Below are positions 33,537 to 40,801 of a DNA stretch of 64,000 bases, piece after piece. The DNA comes from Actinoplanes sandaracinus (GTDB taxonomy: Bacteria; Actinomycetota; Actinomycetes; Mycobacteriales; Micromonosporaceae), in assembly GCF_030009775.1 (NCBI RefSeq), contig NZ_JASCTH010000008.1:228589-292588 (forward strand). Reading direction: 5' to 3'. The position numbers and the translations under genes are program-made. The notes under the pieces were generated by a model, which had not been told where the DNA came from, made no database searches, and saw nothing but the letters and a program-made list of their open reading frames with translations. Position 1 is the stretch's first letter. Each line of letters opens with the position of its first letter.

Positions 33537-34049
33537 TTACTCGTCGTCGTCTTCCTCTTCGGGGTCCTGGTTCGCCTCGGCCCCGAGGACGAAGGCCTGC
33601 ATGGCCAGCTCGTCCCCGGACGGCCAGACATAGGTCGGCAGCTCCACCGGCCCCAGCTCCAGCACGTGCGACCAGAACTGGCGCACCGCCTCCGCCGGGT
33701 TCACCGCCTCGATCGGCAGCGCCACACTGACCAGCCAGGCCTTCTTGTCGGCCGGGCCGCCCAGCCGGGCGGAGAACCGCCGGAACGTCTCCTCGTCGAC
33801 CGGGCCGGCCGAGAGCCCCTCGGCGGGGACCGGCTCGTCGAAGGCCCGTCGCAGGTACCACAGCGCGAACTCGCCGCCGTCCGCCTTCTCCACCCGGGCC
33901 AGAGCCACGACCTGTTCCCCGGCGACCAGCAGGACCTCGTCACCGACCGAAGCACCGGCCGGGCCGTCCGCCAACGTCACCACATCGTGCTGGAACAACC
34001 GCTCGGTCGCCCACTGCTCGTCCGGAATGATTACCACGAACTGCGCCAT
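33537..34049 (-). CDS. Conserved hypothetical protein
   Basis: 170-residue soluble protein, acidic at the C-terminus (a run of Glu/Asp ends it). Segments such as FVVIIPDEQWATERLFQHDVV, GDEVLLVAGEQVVALARV and TYVWPSGDELAMQAFVLG suggest a beta-rich ASCH/PUA-like fold at the start, but I do not recognise a named family. It is convergent with the enoyl-CoA hydratase gene and shares its strand with tag, whose stop lies 7 bases upstream of this gene's start, so the two may be co-transcribed. Confidence 0.7.
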   Translation of the reverse strand: MAQFVVIIPDEQWATERLFQHDVVTLADGPAGASVGDEVLLVAGEQVVALARVEKADGGEFALWYLRRAFDEPVPAEGLSAGPVDEETFRRFSARLGGPADKKAWLVSVALPIEAVNPAEAVRQFWSHVLELGPVELPTYVWPSGDELAMQAFVLGAEANQDPEEEDDDE

Positions 34050-34056
34050 GGGAACA

Positions 34057-34632
34057 TCACATCACGGGCACCCAGCAGTCTGCGAGGTGGTCGTCGACCA
34101 TGCCCGTGGCCTGCATCAACGCGTAAGCGGTGGTGGGGCCGACGAACTTGAAGCCCCGCTTCTTCAGCGCCTTGGCGAGGGCGGTGGACTCCGGTGTCAC
34201 CGCGGGGACGCCGGCCCGGTCCAGCGGCCTCGGCCGGGCCGGTGGCGCGAACGACCAGAGCAGCTCCGACAGACCCTCCGGCAGGCCGGCCGCGACCCGG
34301 GCGTTGTGCAGGGCGGCGTCGACCTTCATCCGGTTGCGTACGATGCCCGCATCGGCCATCAGGCGGGCGGCGTCCGCCTCACCGAACTCCGCCACCTTCG
34401 CGATCGAGAAACCGGCGAAGGCCGCGCGGAAGGCCGGCCGCTTGCGCAGAATGGTGATCCACGACAGCCCGGACTGGAAGGCCTCCAGGGTGAGCCGCTC
34501 GAACAGCGCGTCGTCGCCGCGGACCGGCCGGCCCCACTCGTCGTCGTGGTAGACCACGTAGTCCGGCGAGCCGCCGCCCCAGAAACAGCGCGGGCGCCCG
34601 TCGGCGCCGATCACGATCCCGGAGTCGGTCAC
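34057..34632 (-). CDS. tag: DNA-3-methyladenine glycosylase I
   Basis: 191-residue base-excision repair enzyme that removes 3-methyladenine from DNA. Diagnostic features: RCFWGGGSPDYVVYHDDEWG near the N-terminus (zinc Cys and His plus the conserved Y-H-D-x-E-W-G), FEAF-type LTLEAFQSGLSWITIL with the catalytic Glu, and the C-terminal MVDDHLADCW carrying the zinc His and Cys. The GTG start overlaps the stop of the upstream SRPBCC gene by 4 bases. The order DivIVA-domain gene, SRPBCC gene, tag resembles Rv1209-Rv1210 (tagA) of M. tuberculosis with an SRPBCC gene inserted. Confidence 0.95.
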   Translation of the reverse strand: MTDSGIVIGADGRPRCFWGGGSPDYVVYHDDEWGRPVRGDDALFERLTLEAFQSGLSWITILRKRPAFRAAFAGFSIAKVAEFGEADAARLMADAGIVRNRMKVDAALHNARVAAGLPEGLSELLWSFAPPARPRPLDRAGVPAVTPESTALAKALKKRGFKFVGPTTAYALMQATGMVDDHLADCWVPVM

Positions 34633-35132
34633 GGCAGGCGGCCCTGCTCCACCAGGCGGGCGAACTTCCGCAGCGCGCCGGTGAAGCCCAGCTTCGAGCC
34701 AGGCCAGAGGACCGGCCAGGCGATCTTGCCGACCGGGCCGGCCGGCAGGTGGAACCACTCGTGCAGGACGATCTGGGTGCGGTCGCCGGACATCGCGGTG
34801 CACCGCATCGCCCCGGGGCCGCGTAGCACCTTGCCGCAGTGCACGACCCGGACCTCGTACGGCGCGTTGACCTTGACCACCCGCAGTTCGTCGCGCAGGA
34901 TCGCCGGGCCGATCGCGGTGACCGCCTCGACCAGGCTGCCCTCGCCGCCGTCGCCCTCGACCACCCGGACCCGGGTGAACGGGATCCACTCGGACTGCTT
35001 CTCCCAGTCCAGGAACGCGGCGAAGACCTTGGGCGCGGGCGCGTTGACGATCACCGTGGCGGTGACCTCGCCGGCGCCGGGACTGGCGGCGTCGCCGAAC
35101 CCCTCTGGGCCGGCCTCCGGATCGCTGCTCAT
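34629..35132 (-). CDS. SRPBCC (START-like) domain protein
   Basis: 167-residue protein of the polyketide cyclase/SRPBCC superfamily, which binds hydrophobic ligands in a deep cavity. Recognised from the START-like pattern: VTATVIVNAPAPKVFAAFLDW at the first strand/helix, WIPFTRVRVVEGDGGEGSLVEA, RVVKVNAPYEVRVVHCG, and a long C-terminal helix (GFTGALRKFARLVEQGRL). The ligand is unknown. Both ends overlap neighbours by 4 bases (DivIVA-domain gene upstream, tag downstream), so it is part of a translationally coupled three-gene operon. Confidence 0.85.
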   Translation of the reverse strand: MSSDPEAGPEGFGDAASPGAGEVTATVIVNAPAPKVFAAFLDWEKQSEWIPFTRVRVVEGDGGEGSLVEAVTAIGPAILRDELRVVKVNAPYEVRVVHCGKVLRGPGAMRCTAMSGDRTQIVLHEWFHLPAGPVGKIAWPVLWPGSKLGFTGALRKFARLVEQGRLP

Positions 35133-35575
35133 CGCTTCTCCACCGGCTCCTGCTCCTCGGACGGCGCCATCGGGATGACCACCGGCGGCGGCGTGACGGC
35201 GGGCTGCGCGGCCGGGGCCAGCGCGGCCTCTCGGGCCTTGCGCAGCGCCTCGGCGTCCTCGGTACGGCCCTCGCGCAGCGCGGCCACCTCGGCTTCGAGG
35301 ACGCCGATCAGCTCGCTCTTGTAGCCGATGTCGTACGCCGCCCGCTGCAGCGCCTGATCGACCTGCGCCATCCGGTACCCCCGCCAGACGGTGTCGAACC
35401 TGGTCCGGGAGATGTCCTCCTCGCCGAGCGGGCGGTCGCTGGGCAGCGGAACCGCACGGCCGTCGGGCTCGACCGGGGTCAGGCCGGAGTCGCCCCCGCT
35501 CAGCAACACGGTCACACCGAAGACGATCGTCGCGACGACCAGAGCCACGACGATGAAGAGCAGAAGCTGACCCAT
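35129..35575 (-). CDS. Single-pass membrane DivIVA-domain protein
   Basis: 148 residues: an N-terminal membrane helix (LLLFIVVALVVATIVFGVTVLL), a Pro-rich linker with PLPSDRPLGEEDISRTRFDTVWRGY, and the short DivIVA-type segment (RFDTVWRGYRMAQVDQALQR) followed by a coiled-coil stretch to about residue 118 and a Pro-rich tail. The RF..V.RGY...VD..L pattern is the DivIVA N-domain hallmark. It is comparable to Rv1209, also next to tagA. It probably locates at curved or polar membrane. Start ATG 35575; the longer frame to 35620 adds residues without a ribosome site. Confidence 0.85.
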   Translation of the reverse strand: MGQLLLFIVVALVVATIVFGVTVLLSGGDSGLTPVEPDGRAVPLPSDRPLGEEDISRTRFDTVWRGYRMAQVDQALQRAAYDIGYKSELIGVLEAEVAALREGRTEDAEALRKAREAALAPAAQPAVTPPPVVIPMAPSEEQEPVEKR

Positions 35576-35645
35576 GCGCACGATGTTGACATGTCCGCTT
35601 TCCGTAGGCGAGACCGCCACCCGGTCCGCGGCCTCCGGCGAGCGA

Positions 35646-36023
35646 TCAGGTCCAGGTCAGGATGCGCTTGCGCCAGGCGTACAGGATCCCGAGCGCGAGC
35701 ACGGCGACGAAGATGCCCATCTCGGCGATGGCGAGCCCGCCGAATCCCGGCCGGTCGAAGATCAACGCCCACGGGAAGAGAAATACGGCCTCCACGGCGA
35801 AAAGCACGTAAAGGTACGCGTACACGTAATACCGGATCTGCGCCTGCGCCCAGTCTCCGCCGACCGGATCGATGCCACTCTCGTAGGAGATCCGCTTGCC
35901 CGCCGGCTCCGCCGGATTCGAGGGCCGCAGCAGGCGGTTCGCGCCGAAGGCCGCCACGAACAGCAGCACACCGGCGAGGAGCACAAGGCCCAGGGTGGCG
36001 TACGAACCGAGATATCCGTCCAC
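35646..36023 (-). CDS. nuoA: NADH-quinone oxidoreductase subunit A, orphan
   Basis: 125-residue NuoA: three membrane helices (LGLVLLAGVLLFVAAFGANRLL, then VYAYLYVLFAVEAVFLFPWAL, then IAEMGIFVAVLALGILYAW) and the family loop KRISYESGIDPVGGDWAQAQIRYYVYA. Subunit A belongs to the membrane arm of complex I, but no nuoB-N follows: downstream lies the DivIVA-domain gene. In streptomycetes a partial second nuo set lies close to korAB, so this may be a remnant of that arrangement. GTG start at 36023; the same reading frame extends to 36311 but without nuoA similarity. Confidence 0.9.
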   Translation of the reverse strand: MDGYLGSYATLGLVLLAGVLLFVAAFGANRLLRPSNPAEPAGKRISYESGIDPVGGDWAQAQIRYYVYAYLYVLFAVEAVFLFPWALIFDRPGFGGLAIAEMGIFVAVLALGILYAWRKRILTWT

Positions 36024-36210
36024 GATCGGGGAGCCTATAGGACGCAACCAGTGAGATCGGGTAGCTGGTTGTTTGCCGTCACGGCTACCGTGGGCAACGG
36101 TCTGCGGCCCCTTCGTAAGGAGTGGCGACGTAGTCTGGACGTGACGATCTGCGGCCCTGCCCATCGACACACTTTGTTGCAGCGGGACCGCGCCCTCTGG
36201 AGGTTGAATC

Positions 36211-38064
36211 GTGCCCGCTACCGAGAAGCGAGTCGAACAACTGGACCGGGTTGTCATCCGATTCGCCGGCGATTCCGGTGACGGTATGCAGCTCACCGGC
36301 GACCGGTTCACGTCCGAGACGGCTCAGCTCGGCAATGACATCTCGACGCTTCCCAACTTTCCGGCGGAGATCCGCGCGCCCGCAGGCACCCTTCCCGGGG
36401 TCTCCAGCTTTCAGGTGCACTTCGCCGACTACGACATCCTGACCCCAGGTGACGCGCCGAACGTGCTGGTGGCGATGAACCCGGCCGCGCTCAAGGCCAA
36501 CCTCGCCGACCTGCCCGCCGGCGCCGACATCATCGTCAACACCGACGAGTTCACCCGCCGCAACCTGGCCAAGGTCGGTTACGCCGTCAGCCCGCTGGAA
36601 GACGACTCGCTCGCCGAGTTCGCGGTCCACCCGGTGGCCCTGACCTCGCTGACCGTCGGCGCCCTGGCCGACCTGGGCATCGCCAAGAAGGACGCCGAAC
36701 GCGCCAAGAACATGTTCTCGCTCGGTCTGCTGAGCTGGATGTACTCGCGCCCGTTCGAGTCGACGCTGCGATTCCTGGAGCGCAAGTTCGCCAAGCGACC
36801 CGACCTGGTCGCCGCGAACAAGGCCGCCTTCCAGGCCGGGTGGAACTACGGCGAGACCACCGAGGCGTTCTCGGTGCGCTACGAGATCAAGCCGGCGAAG
36901 ATGCGTTCCGGCACCTACCGCAACATCACCGGCAACCAGGCGCTCTCACTCGGCCTGGTCGCGGCGGCGGTGCGGTCGAAACTGCCGCTCTTCCTCGGCG
37001 CCTACCCGATCACCCCGGCGTCGGACATCCTGCACGAGCTGAGCAAGCACAAGCGGTTCGGCGTCACCACCATGCAGGCCGAGGACGAGATCGCCGCGGT
37101 CGGGGCGGCGCTCGGAGCCTCCTACGGCGGGGCGCTCGGCGTCACCACCACCAGCGGGCCGGGCGTGGCGCTCAAGAGCGAGACCATCTCGCTGGCCATC
37201 GCCCTGGAGCTGCCGCTGGTGATCGTGGACGTGCAGCGGGCCGGCCCGTCGACCGGCATGCCGACCAAGACCGAGCAGGCCGATCTCAACATGGCCCTGT
37301 TCGGCCGGCACGGCGAGGCGCCGCTCGCGGTGATCGCGCCCAAGTCACCGTCGGACTGCTTCCACGCGGCCATCGAGGCCGCCCGGATCGCGCTCACCTA
37401 CCGCACTCCGGTCATCCTGCTGTCCGACAACTACGTGGCCAACGGGTCGGAGCCGTGGCTGCTGCCGTCCGTCGACGAACTGCCCGATCTCCAGGTCGAG
37501 TTCGCCACGGCGCCGAACACCTCCGACGGGCGCTTCCTGCCGTACCTGCGTGATCCCGAGACGATGGCGCGGCCGTGGGCCGTGCCCGGCACGCCGGGCC
37601 TGGAGCACCGCATCGGTGGCCTGGAGAAGGCCGACAAGACCGGTGACATCTCCTACGACCCGGCCAACCACGAGTTCATGGTCCGCACCCGGCAGGCCCG
37701 CATCGACGCCATACCGGTGCCCGATCTGGACGTCGAGGACCCGGCCGAGGGCGCCCGGGTGCTGGTGCTCGGGTGGGGCTCCACCTACGGACCGATCGGC
37801 GCCGCCTGCCGGGCGCTGCGCCAGCGCGGTCTGAACATCGCGCAGGCCCATCTGCGACATCTCTCGCCGCTGCCGGCCAATCTCGGCGAGGTTCTCGCGG
37901 GGTACGACAAAGTCGTCGTCCCGGAGATGAACCTCGGTCAGCTCGCCTCGGTGATCCGGGCGAGGTACCTGATCGATGCGGTTCCGTTCAACCAGGTCAG
38001 CGGTCTTCCGTTCACCGCCGCGACGCTGGAGAGCATGCTCGAGGACGTGGTCAAGAATGGCTGA
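36211..38064 (+). CDS. korA: 2-oxoglutarate:ferredoxin oxidoreductase alpha (KorA)
   Basis: 617-residue fused gamma-alpha subunit of a 2-oxoacid:acceptor oxidoreductase, which with KorB decarboxylates 2-oxoglutarate to succinyl-CoA and reduces ferredoxin. The gamma domain (1-190) opens with VVIRFAGDSGDGMQLTGDRF. The alpha domain follows with GNQALSLGLVAAA, LGAYPITPASDIL, TMQAEDEIAAVGAALGASYGG and VDVQRAGPSTGMPTKTEQAD, all typical. GTG start with GGAGG 8 bases upstream. It overlaps korB by 8 bases. It offers an oxygen-sensitive or oxygen-tolerant bypass of 2-oxoglutarate dehydrogenase. Confidence 0.95.
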   Translation: MPATEKRVEQLDRVVIRFAGDSGDGMQLTGDRFTSETAQLGNDISTLPNFPAEIRAPAGTLPGVSSFQVHFADYDILTPGDAPNVLVAMNPAALKANLADLPAGADIIVNTDEFTRRNLAKVGYAVSPLEDDSLAEFAVHPVALTSLTVGALADLGIAKKDAERAKNMFSLGLLSWMYSRPFESTLRFLERKFAKRPDLVAANKAAFQAGWNYGETTEAFSVRYEIKPAKMRSGTYRNITGNQALSLGLVAAAVRSKLPLFLGAYPITPASDILHELSKHKRFGVTTMQAEDEIAAVGAALGASYGGALGVTTTSGPGVALKSETISLAIALELPLVIVDVQRAGPSTGMPTKTEQADLNMALFGRHGEAPLAVIAPKSPSDCFHAAIEAARIALTYRTPVILLSDNYVANGSEPWLLPSVDELPDLQVEFATAPNTSDGRFLPYLRDPETMARPWAVPGTPGLEHRIGGLEKADKTGDISYDPANHEFMVRTRQARIDAIPVPDLDVEDPAEGARVLVLGWGSTYGPIGAACRALRQRGLNIAQAHLRHLSPLPANLGEVLAGYDKVVVPEMNLGQLASVIRARYLIDAVPFNQVSGLPFTAATLESMLEDVVKNG

Positions 38065-39067
38065 GACGGTCGCACTCAAACTCACCGCCAAGGACTTCAA
38101 GTCCGACCAGGAGGTTCGCTGGTGCCCCGGCTGCGGGGACTACGCGATCCTCGCCGCGGTGCAGGGCTTCATGCCGGAGCTGGGCATCCCCCGGGAGAAC
38201 ATCGTCTTCGTCTCCGGCATCGGCTGCTCGTCGCGTTTCCCGTACTACATGAACACCTACGGGATGCACTCGATCCACGGCCGGGCCCCGGCGATCGCGA
38301 CCGGGCTGTCAGCGTCCCGGCCCGACCTGAGCGTCTGGGTGGTCACCGGCGACGGCGACGCGCTGTCGATCGGCGGCAACCACCTGATCCACGCGCTGCG
38401 CCGCAACGTGAACCTCAAGATCCTGCTGTTCAACAACCGGATCTACGGGCTCACCAAGGGGCAGTACTCCCCCACCTCCGAGCTGGGCAAGATCACCAAG
38501 TCGACACCGGCCGGCTCGGCGGACTCGCCGTTCAACCCGCTCTCGCTCGCCCTCGGCGCGGAGGCGACGTTCGTGGCCCGCACCATCGACTCGGACCGCA
38601 AGCACCTCCAGTCGGTGCTGCGGGCCGCGGCCGAGCACGAGGGGTCCGCGTTCGTCGAGATCTACCAGAACTGCAACATCTTCAACGACGGCGCCTTCGA
38701 CCTGATCAAGGACGCCTCCTCGCGCGACGAGCACCTGATCCGGCTCGAACAGGGCCAGCCGATCACCGTCGGCGGCCTCAACGTGGTCCACCCGGAGGGC
38801 AGTTTCGGCCTGAAGGTGCAGGAAGGCGGCACACCGATCGTCCACGACGCGACGGTCGACGATCCGGCCTACGCGTTCGCGCTGAGCCGGCTCTCCGGCT
38901 CCGACCTGGGCACCACCCCCATCGGGGTGTTCCGGGACGTGCGGCGCCCGTCTTACGACGAGATCGTCCGCAAGCAGGTGCTCGACGCGAAGACGCAGGC
39001 CACCGGCACCCCCGAGGAGATGCTCGACGGCCTCCTCAACGCCGGCGACACCTGGACCATCCTCTAG
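38057..39067 (+). CDS. korB: 2-oxoglutarate:ferredoxin oxidoreductase beta (KorB)
   Basis: 336-residue beta subunit that binds thiamine diphosphate and the 4Fe-4S cluster. Cluster cysteines are visible in RWCPGCGDYAIL and GIGCSSRFPYY. The TPP/Mg motif is GDGDALSIGGNHLIHALRRN followed by FNNRIYGLTKGQYSPTS. A third conserved Cys lies in IYQNCNIFNDGAF. The ATG lies inside the end of korA (8-base overlap, different frame), so the two are translationally coupled. It is convergent with the potassium channel gene, with 9 bases between stops. Confidence 0.95.
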   Translation: MAETVALKLTAKDFKSDQEVRWCPGCGDYAILAAVQGFMPELGIPRENIVFVSGIGCSSRFPYYMNTYGMHSIHGRAPAIATGLSASRPDLSVWVVTGDGDALSIGGNHLIHALRRNVNLKILLFNNRIYGLTKGQYSPTSELGKITKSTPAGSADSPFNPLSLALGAEATFVARTIDSDRKHLQSVLRAAAEHEGSAFVEIYQNCNIFNDGAFDLIKDASSRDEHLIRLEQGQPITVGGLNVVHPEGSFGLKVQEGGTPIVHDATVDDPAYAFALSRLSGSDLGTTPIGVFRDVRRPSYDEIVRKQVLDAKTQATGTPEEMLDGLLNAGDTWTIL

Positions 39068-39076
39068 CCGGCCCTC

Positions 39077-40093
39077 TCACACGGTGACGCCGTTGGTCGC
39101 CGACTCCTCGTCGCGGATGTAGACGAGCAGATCGCCGGTCTCGATGGTGATGATCTGCTCGCCGCCGAGCGGCAGCACCTTGCCGCGCCGGATCAGCGCC
39201 ACCACCAGGGTGTTCAGCTCCCGCGGGTTCCGACCGACCTCGGCCCGCTCGGCCGAGCGCATCGCCAGCGCCATGCCCTGGCCGGGTGTCAGCAGGTCCT
39301 CCACCACGTCGATCAGTGGCGGCGCGGTCGTGGTGAGGCCCAGCAGGCGGCCGGCCGTCGACGACGACACGATCACGTGGTGCGCGCCGCTCTGCTTGAG
39401 CAGGGCGGCGTTCTCCTGCTCCCGCACGGCCGCGATGATCCGGACCTGGCCGGCGGTCAACTGCCGCACGGTCAGCGTGATCAGCACCGACGACTCGTCG
39501 CGGTCGGTGGCGATGATGACCGACTTGGCGTTCTTCACGTCCGCTTCGTTCAGTACCGCGGACCTCGTGGCGTCGCCCTCGATGACGACCAACCCGCTCG
39601 CCGCGGCCTGCCGGACCCCGGCCTCCCGGTTCTCCACGATGACGATGCGCGACTTGTCGTAACCCGTCTCCAGCAGCGCGGCGACCGCGGCACGGCCCTT
39701 CGTGCCGTACCCGCAGATGATCACGTGGTCCTTCAACTTGCTCCTCCACCGGGCGACCCGCAGGCCCTTGCGGTATTGGTCGGTCAGCACCTCGAGTGTG
39801 GTGCCGACCAGGATGATCAGGAAGAGGACCCGGGCCGGGGTGATGAACAGGACGTTCACCAGGCGGGCGCCCTGGGTCTCCGGCGTGATGTCGCCGTATC
39901 CGGTGGTGGAGAGCGACACGACCGCGTAGTAGAAGCAGTCGAGAAGAGTCAGGCCGTCTTCGTTGACGTCACGGTAACCCTCACGATCCAGATAGATGAC
40001 CGTGACCGCGAGCAGCACCAGGGTGCACGCCATCGCCAGGCGGACACCGAGGGCCCGCAGCGGTCCCTGCCGGACCATCGGTAGATGAATCAT
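39077..40093 (-). CDS. Two-helix potassium channel with RCK/TrkA domains
   Basis: 338 residues: membrane helix 1 (LAMACTLVLLAVTVIYL), pore loop with selectivity filter STTGYGDITPE, membrane helix 2 (VLFLIILVGTTLEVLT), then an RCK/TrkA-N domain (HVIICGYGTKGRAAVAALLE, Rossmann GxGxxG, with the acidic end of strand 2 in IVIVEN) and a TrkA-C domain at the C-terminus. It should form a tetrameric ligand-gated K+ channel of the MthK/Kch type, gated by nucleotide or Ca2+ at the RCK ring. It stands alone and is divergent from the phospholipase gene. Confidence 0.94.
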   Translation of the reverse strand: MIHLPMVRQGPLRALGVRLAMACTLVLLAVTVIYLDREGYRDVNEDGLTLLDCFYYAVVSLSTTGYGDITPETQGARLVNVLFITPARVLFLIILVGTTLEVLTDQYRKGLRVARWRSKLKDHVIICGYGTKGRAAVAALLETGYDKSRIVIVENREAGVRQAAASGLVVIEGDATRSAVLNEADVKNAKSVIIATDRDESSVLITLTVRQLTAGQVRIIAAVREQENAALLKQSGAHHVIVSSSTAGRLLGLTTTAPPLIDVVEDLLTPGQGMALAMRSAERAEVGRNPRELNTLVVALIRRGKVLPLGGEQIITIETGDLLVYIRDEESATNGVTV

Positions 40094-40186
40094 GGAACCG
40101 CCTGCACGCGATCACCTTAACGGTCAAGCTAAAGGTCGTATCCCAGGACATCACATCAGTCACCGGCCCCGCGTCGGAGGTACCTC

Positions 40187-40663
40187 ATGCGCCGCATCGC
40201 GGTCGCCGCACTGCTGACCACAGCCCTGATCCCGGCCCAGCCGGCGCGGGCGGCATCGATCGCCACGGTCACCCACCCCTCGGCCCCGGCGGCGGTCACC
40301 CGGGCGGAACTCCTGGCCGGCTGGACGCAGCCGACCGCCGCCAGCACCGCCGCGTGGGACGCCGCCCGCGCTGACCAGGACCGTTGGGCCGCCTACGGCT
40401 TCGACTGGTCCACCGACCTCTGCACACGGTCCCCCGAGGCCCCGTTCGGCTTCGTCTTCGCCGACGCCTGCCGGCGCCACGACTTCGGGTACCGCAACTA
40501 CCGCGCCGACGCCGCGTTCGCGGTACACAAGAAACGCATCGACGAGGTGTTCCGCGCCGATCTGCGCCGCGTCTGCGATGCGTACCGCAAAGCCGCCCAG
40601 CCGATCTGCAACGCCGTCGCCTGGACCTACCACCAGACGGTCCGCCTGCTCGGCACCGCCTGA
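40187..40663 (+). CDS. Secreted prokaryotic phospholipase A2
   Basis: 158-residue exported enzyme that cleaves the sn-2 ester of phospholipids. Signal peptide MRRIAVAALLTTALIPAQPARA with cleavage near ARA-A. The catalytic helix is FADACRRHDFGYRNYRAD, with His-Asp dyad and the HDFGYRN pattern of bacterial and fungal PLA2 (PF09056). Four cysteines (LCTRS, ACRRH, RVCDA and PICNA) would form two disulfides, as in Streptomyces violaceoruber PLA2. GGAGG lies 7 bases before the ATG. Probably released into the medium; it stands alone. Confidence 0.93.
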   Translation: MRRIAVAALLTTALIPAQPARAASIATVTHPSAPAAVTRAELLAGWTQPTAASTAAWDAARADQDRWAAYGFDWSTDLCTRSPEAPFGFVFADACRRHDFGYRNYRADAAFAVHKKRIDEVFRADLRRVCDAYRKAAQPICNAVAWTYHQTVRLLGTA

Positions 40664-40695
40664 CCCGCCGGGTTCGCCACGGCCTTGCCGGTGAG

Positions 40696-40733
40696 GCGCG
40701 CGGCGGCCGGGAGTGGGGGCCGCCTCGCGCGCG
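40696..40733. terminator. Terminator-like hairpin
   Basis: GCGCGC-GCGGCC arm pairing with GGCCGC-GCGCGC arm, with small bulges and a GGGAGTGGG loop, between the convergent phospholipase and cyclase-ATPase genes. Imperfect but very GC-rich. Confidence 0.55.
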
Positions 40734-40801
40734 GGAGCCACGGGGCCGGGTGATCGCGGTTGTGGGAGCAGTGGCCGTACAAGATAAGGGTTGATGGTGG
40801 C

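Noticed and set aside
36035-36061. Inverted repeat CAACCAG...CTGGTTG between nuoA and korA
   Set aside because: Seven-base arms with an irregular spacer. It could be an operator, but nothing else supports it.
40384-40794. Alternative frames overlapping phospholipase A2
   Set aside because: The PLA2 frame has a signal peptide, ribosome site and catalytic motif; the others lack all three.
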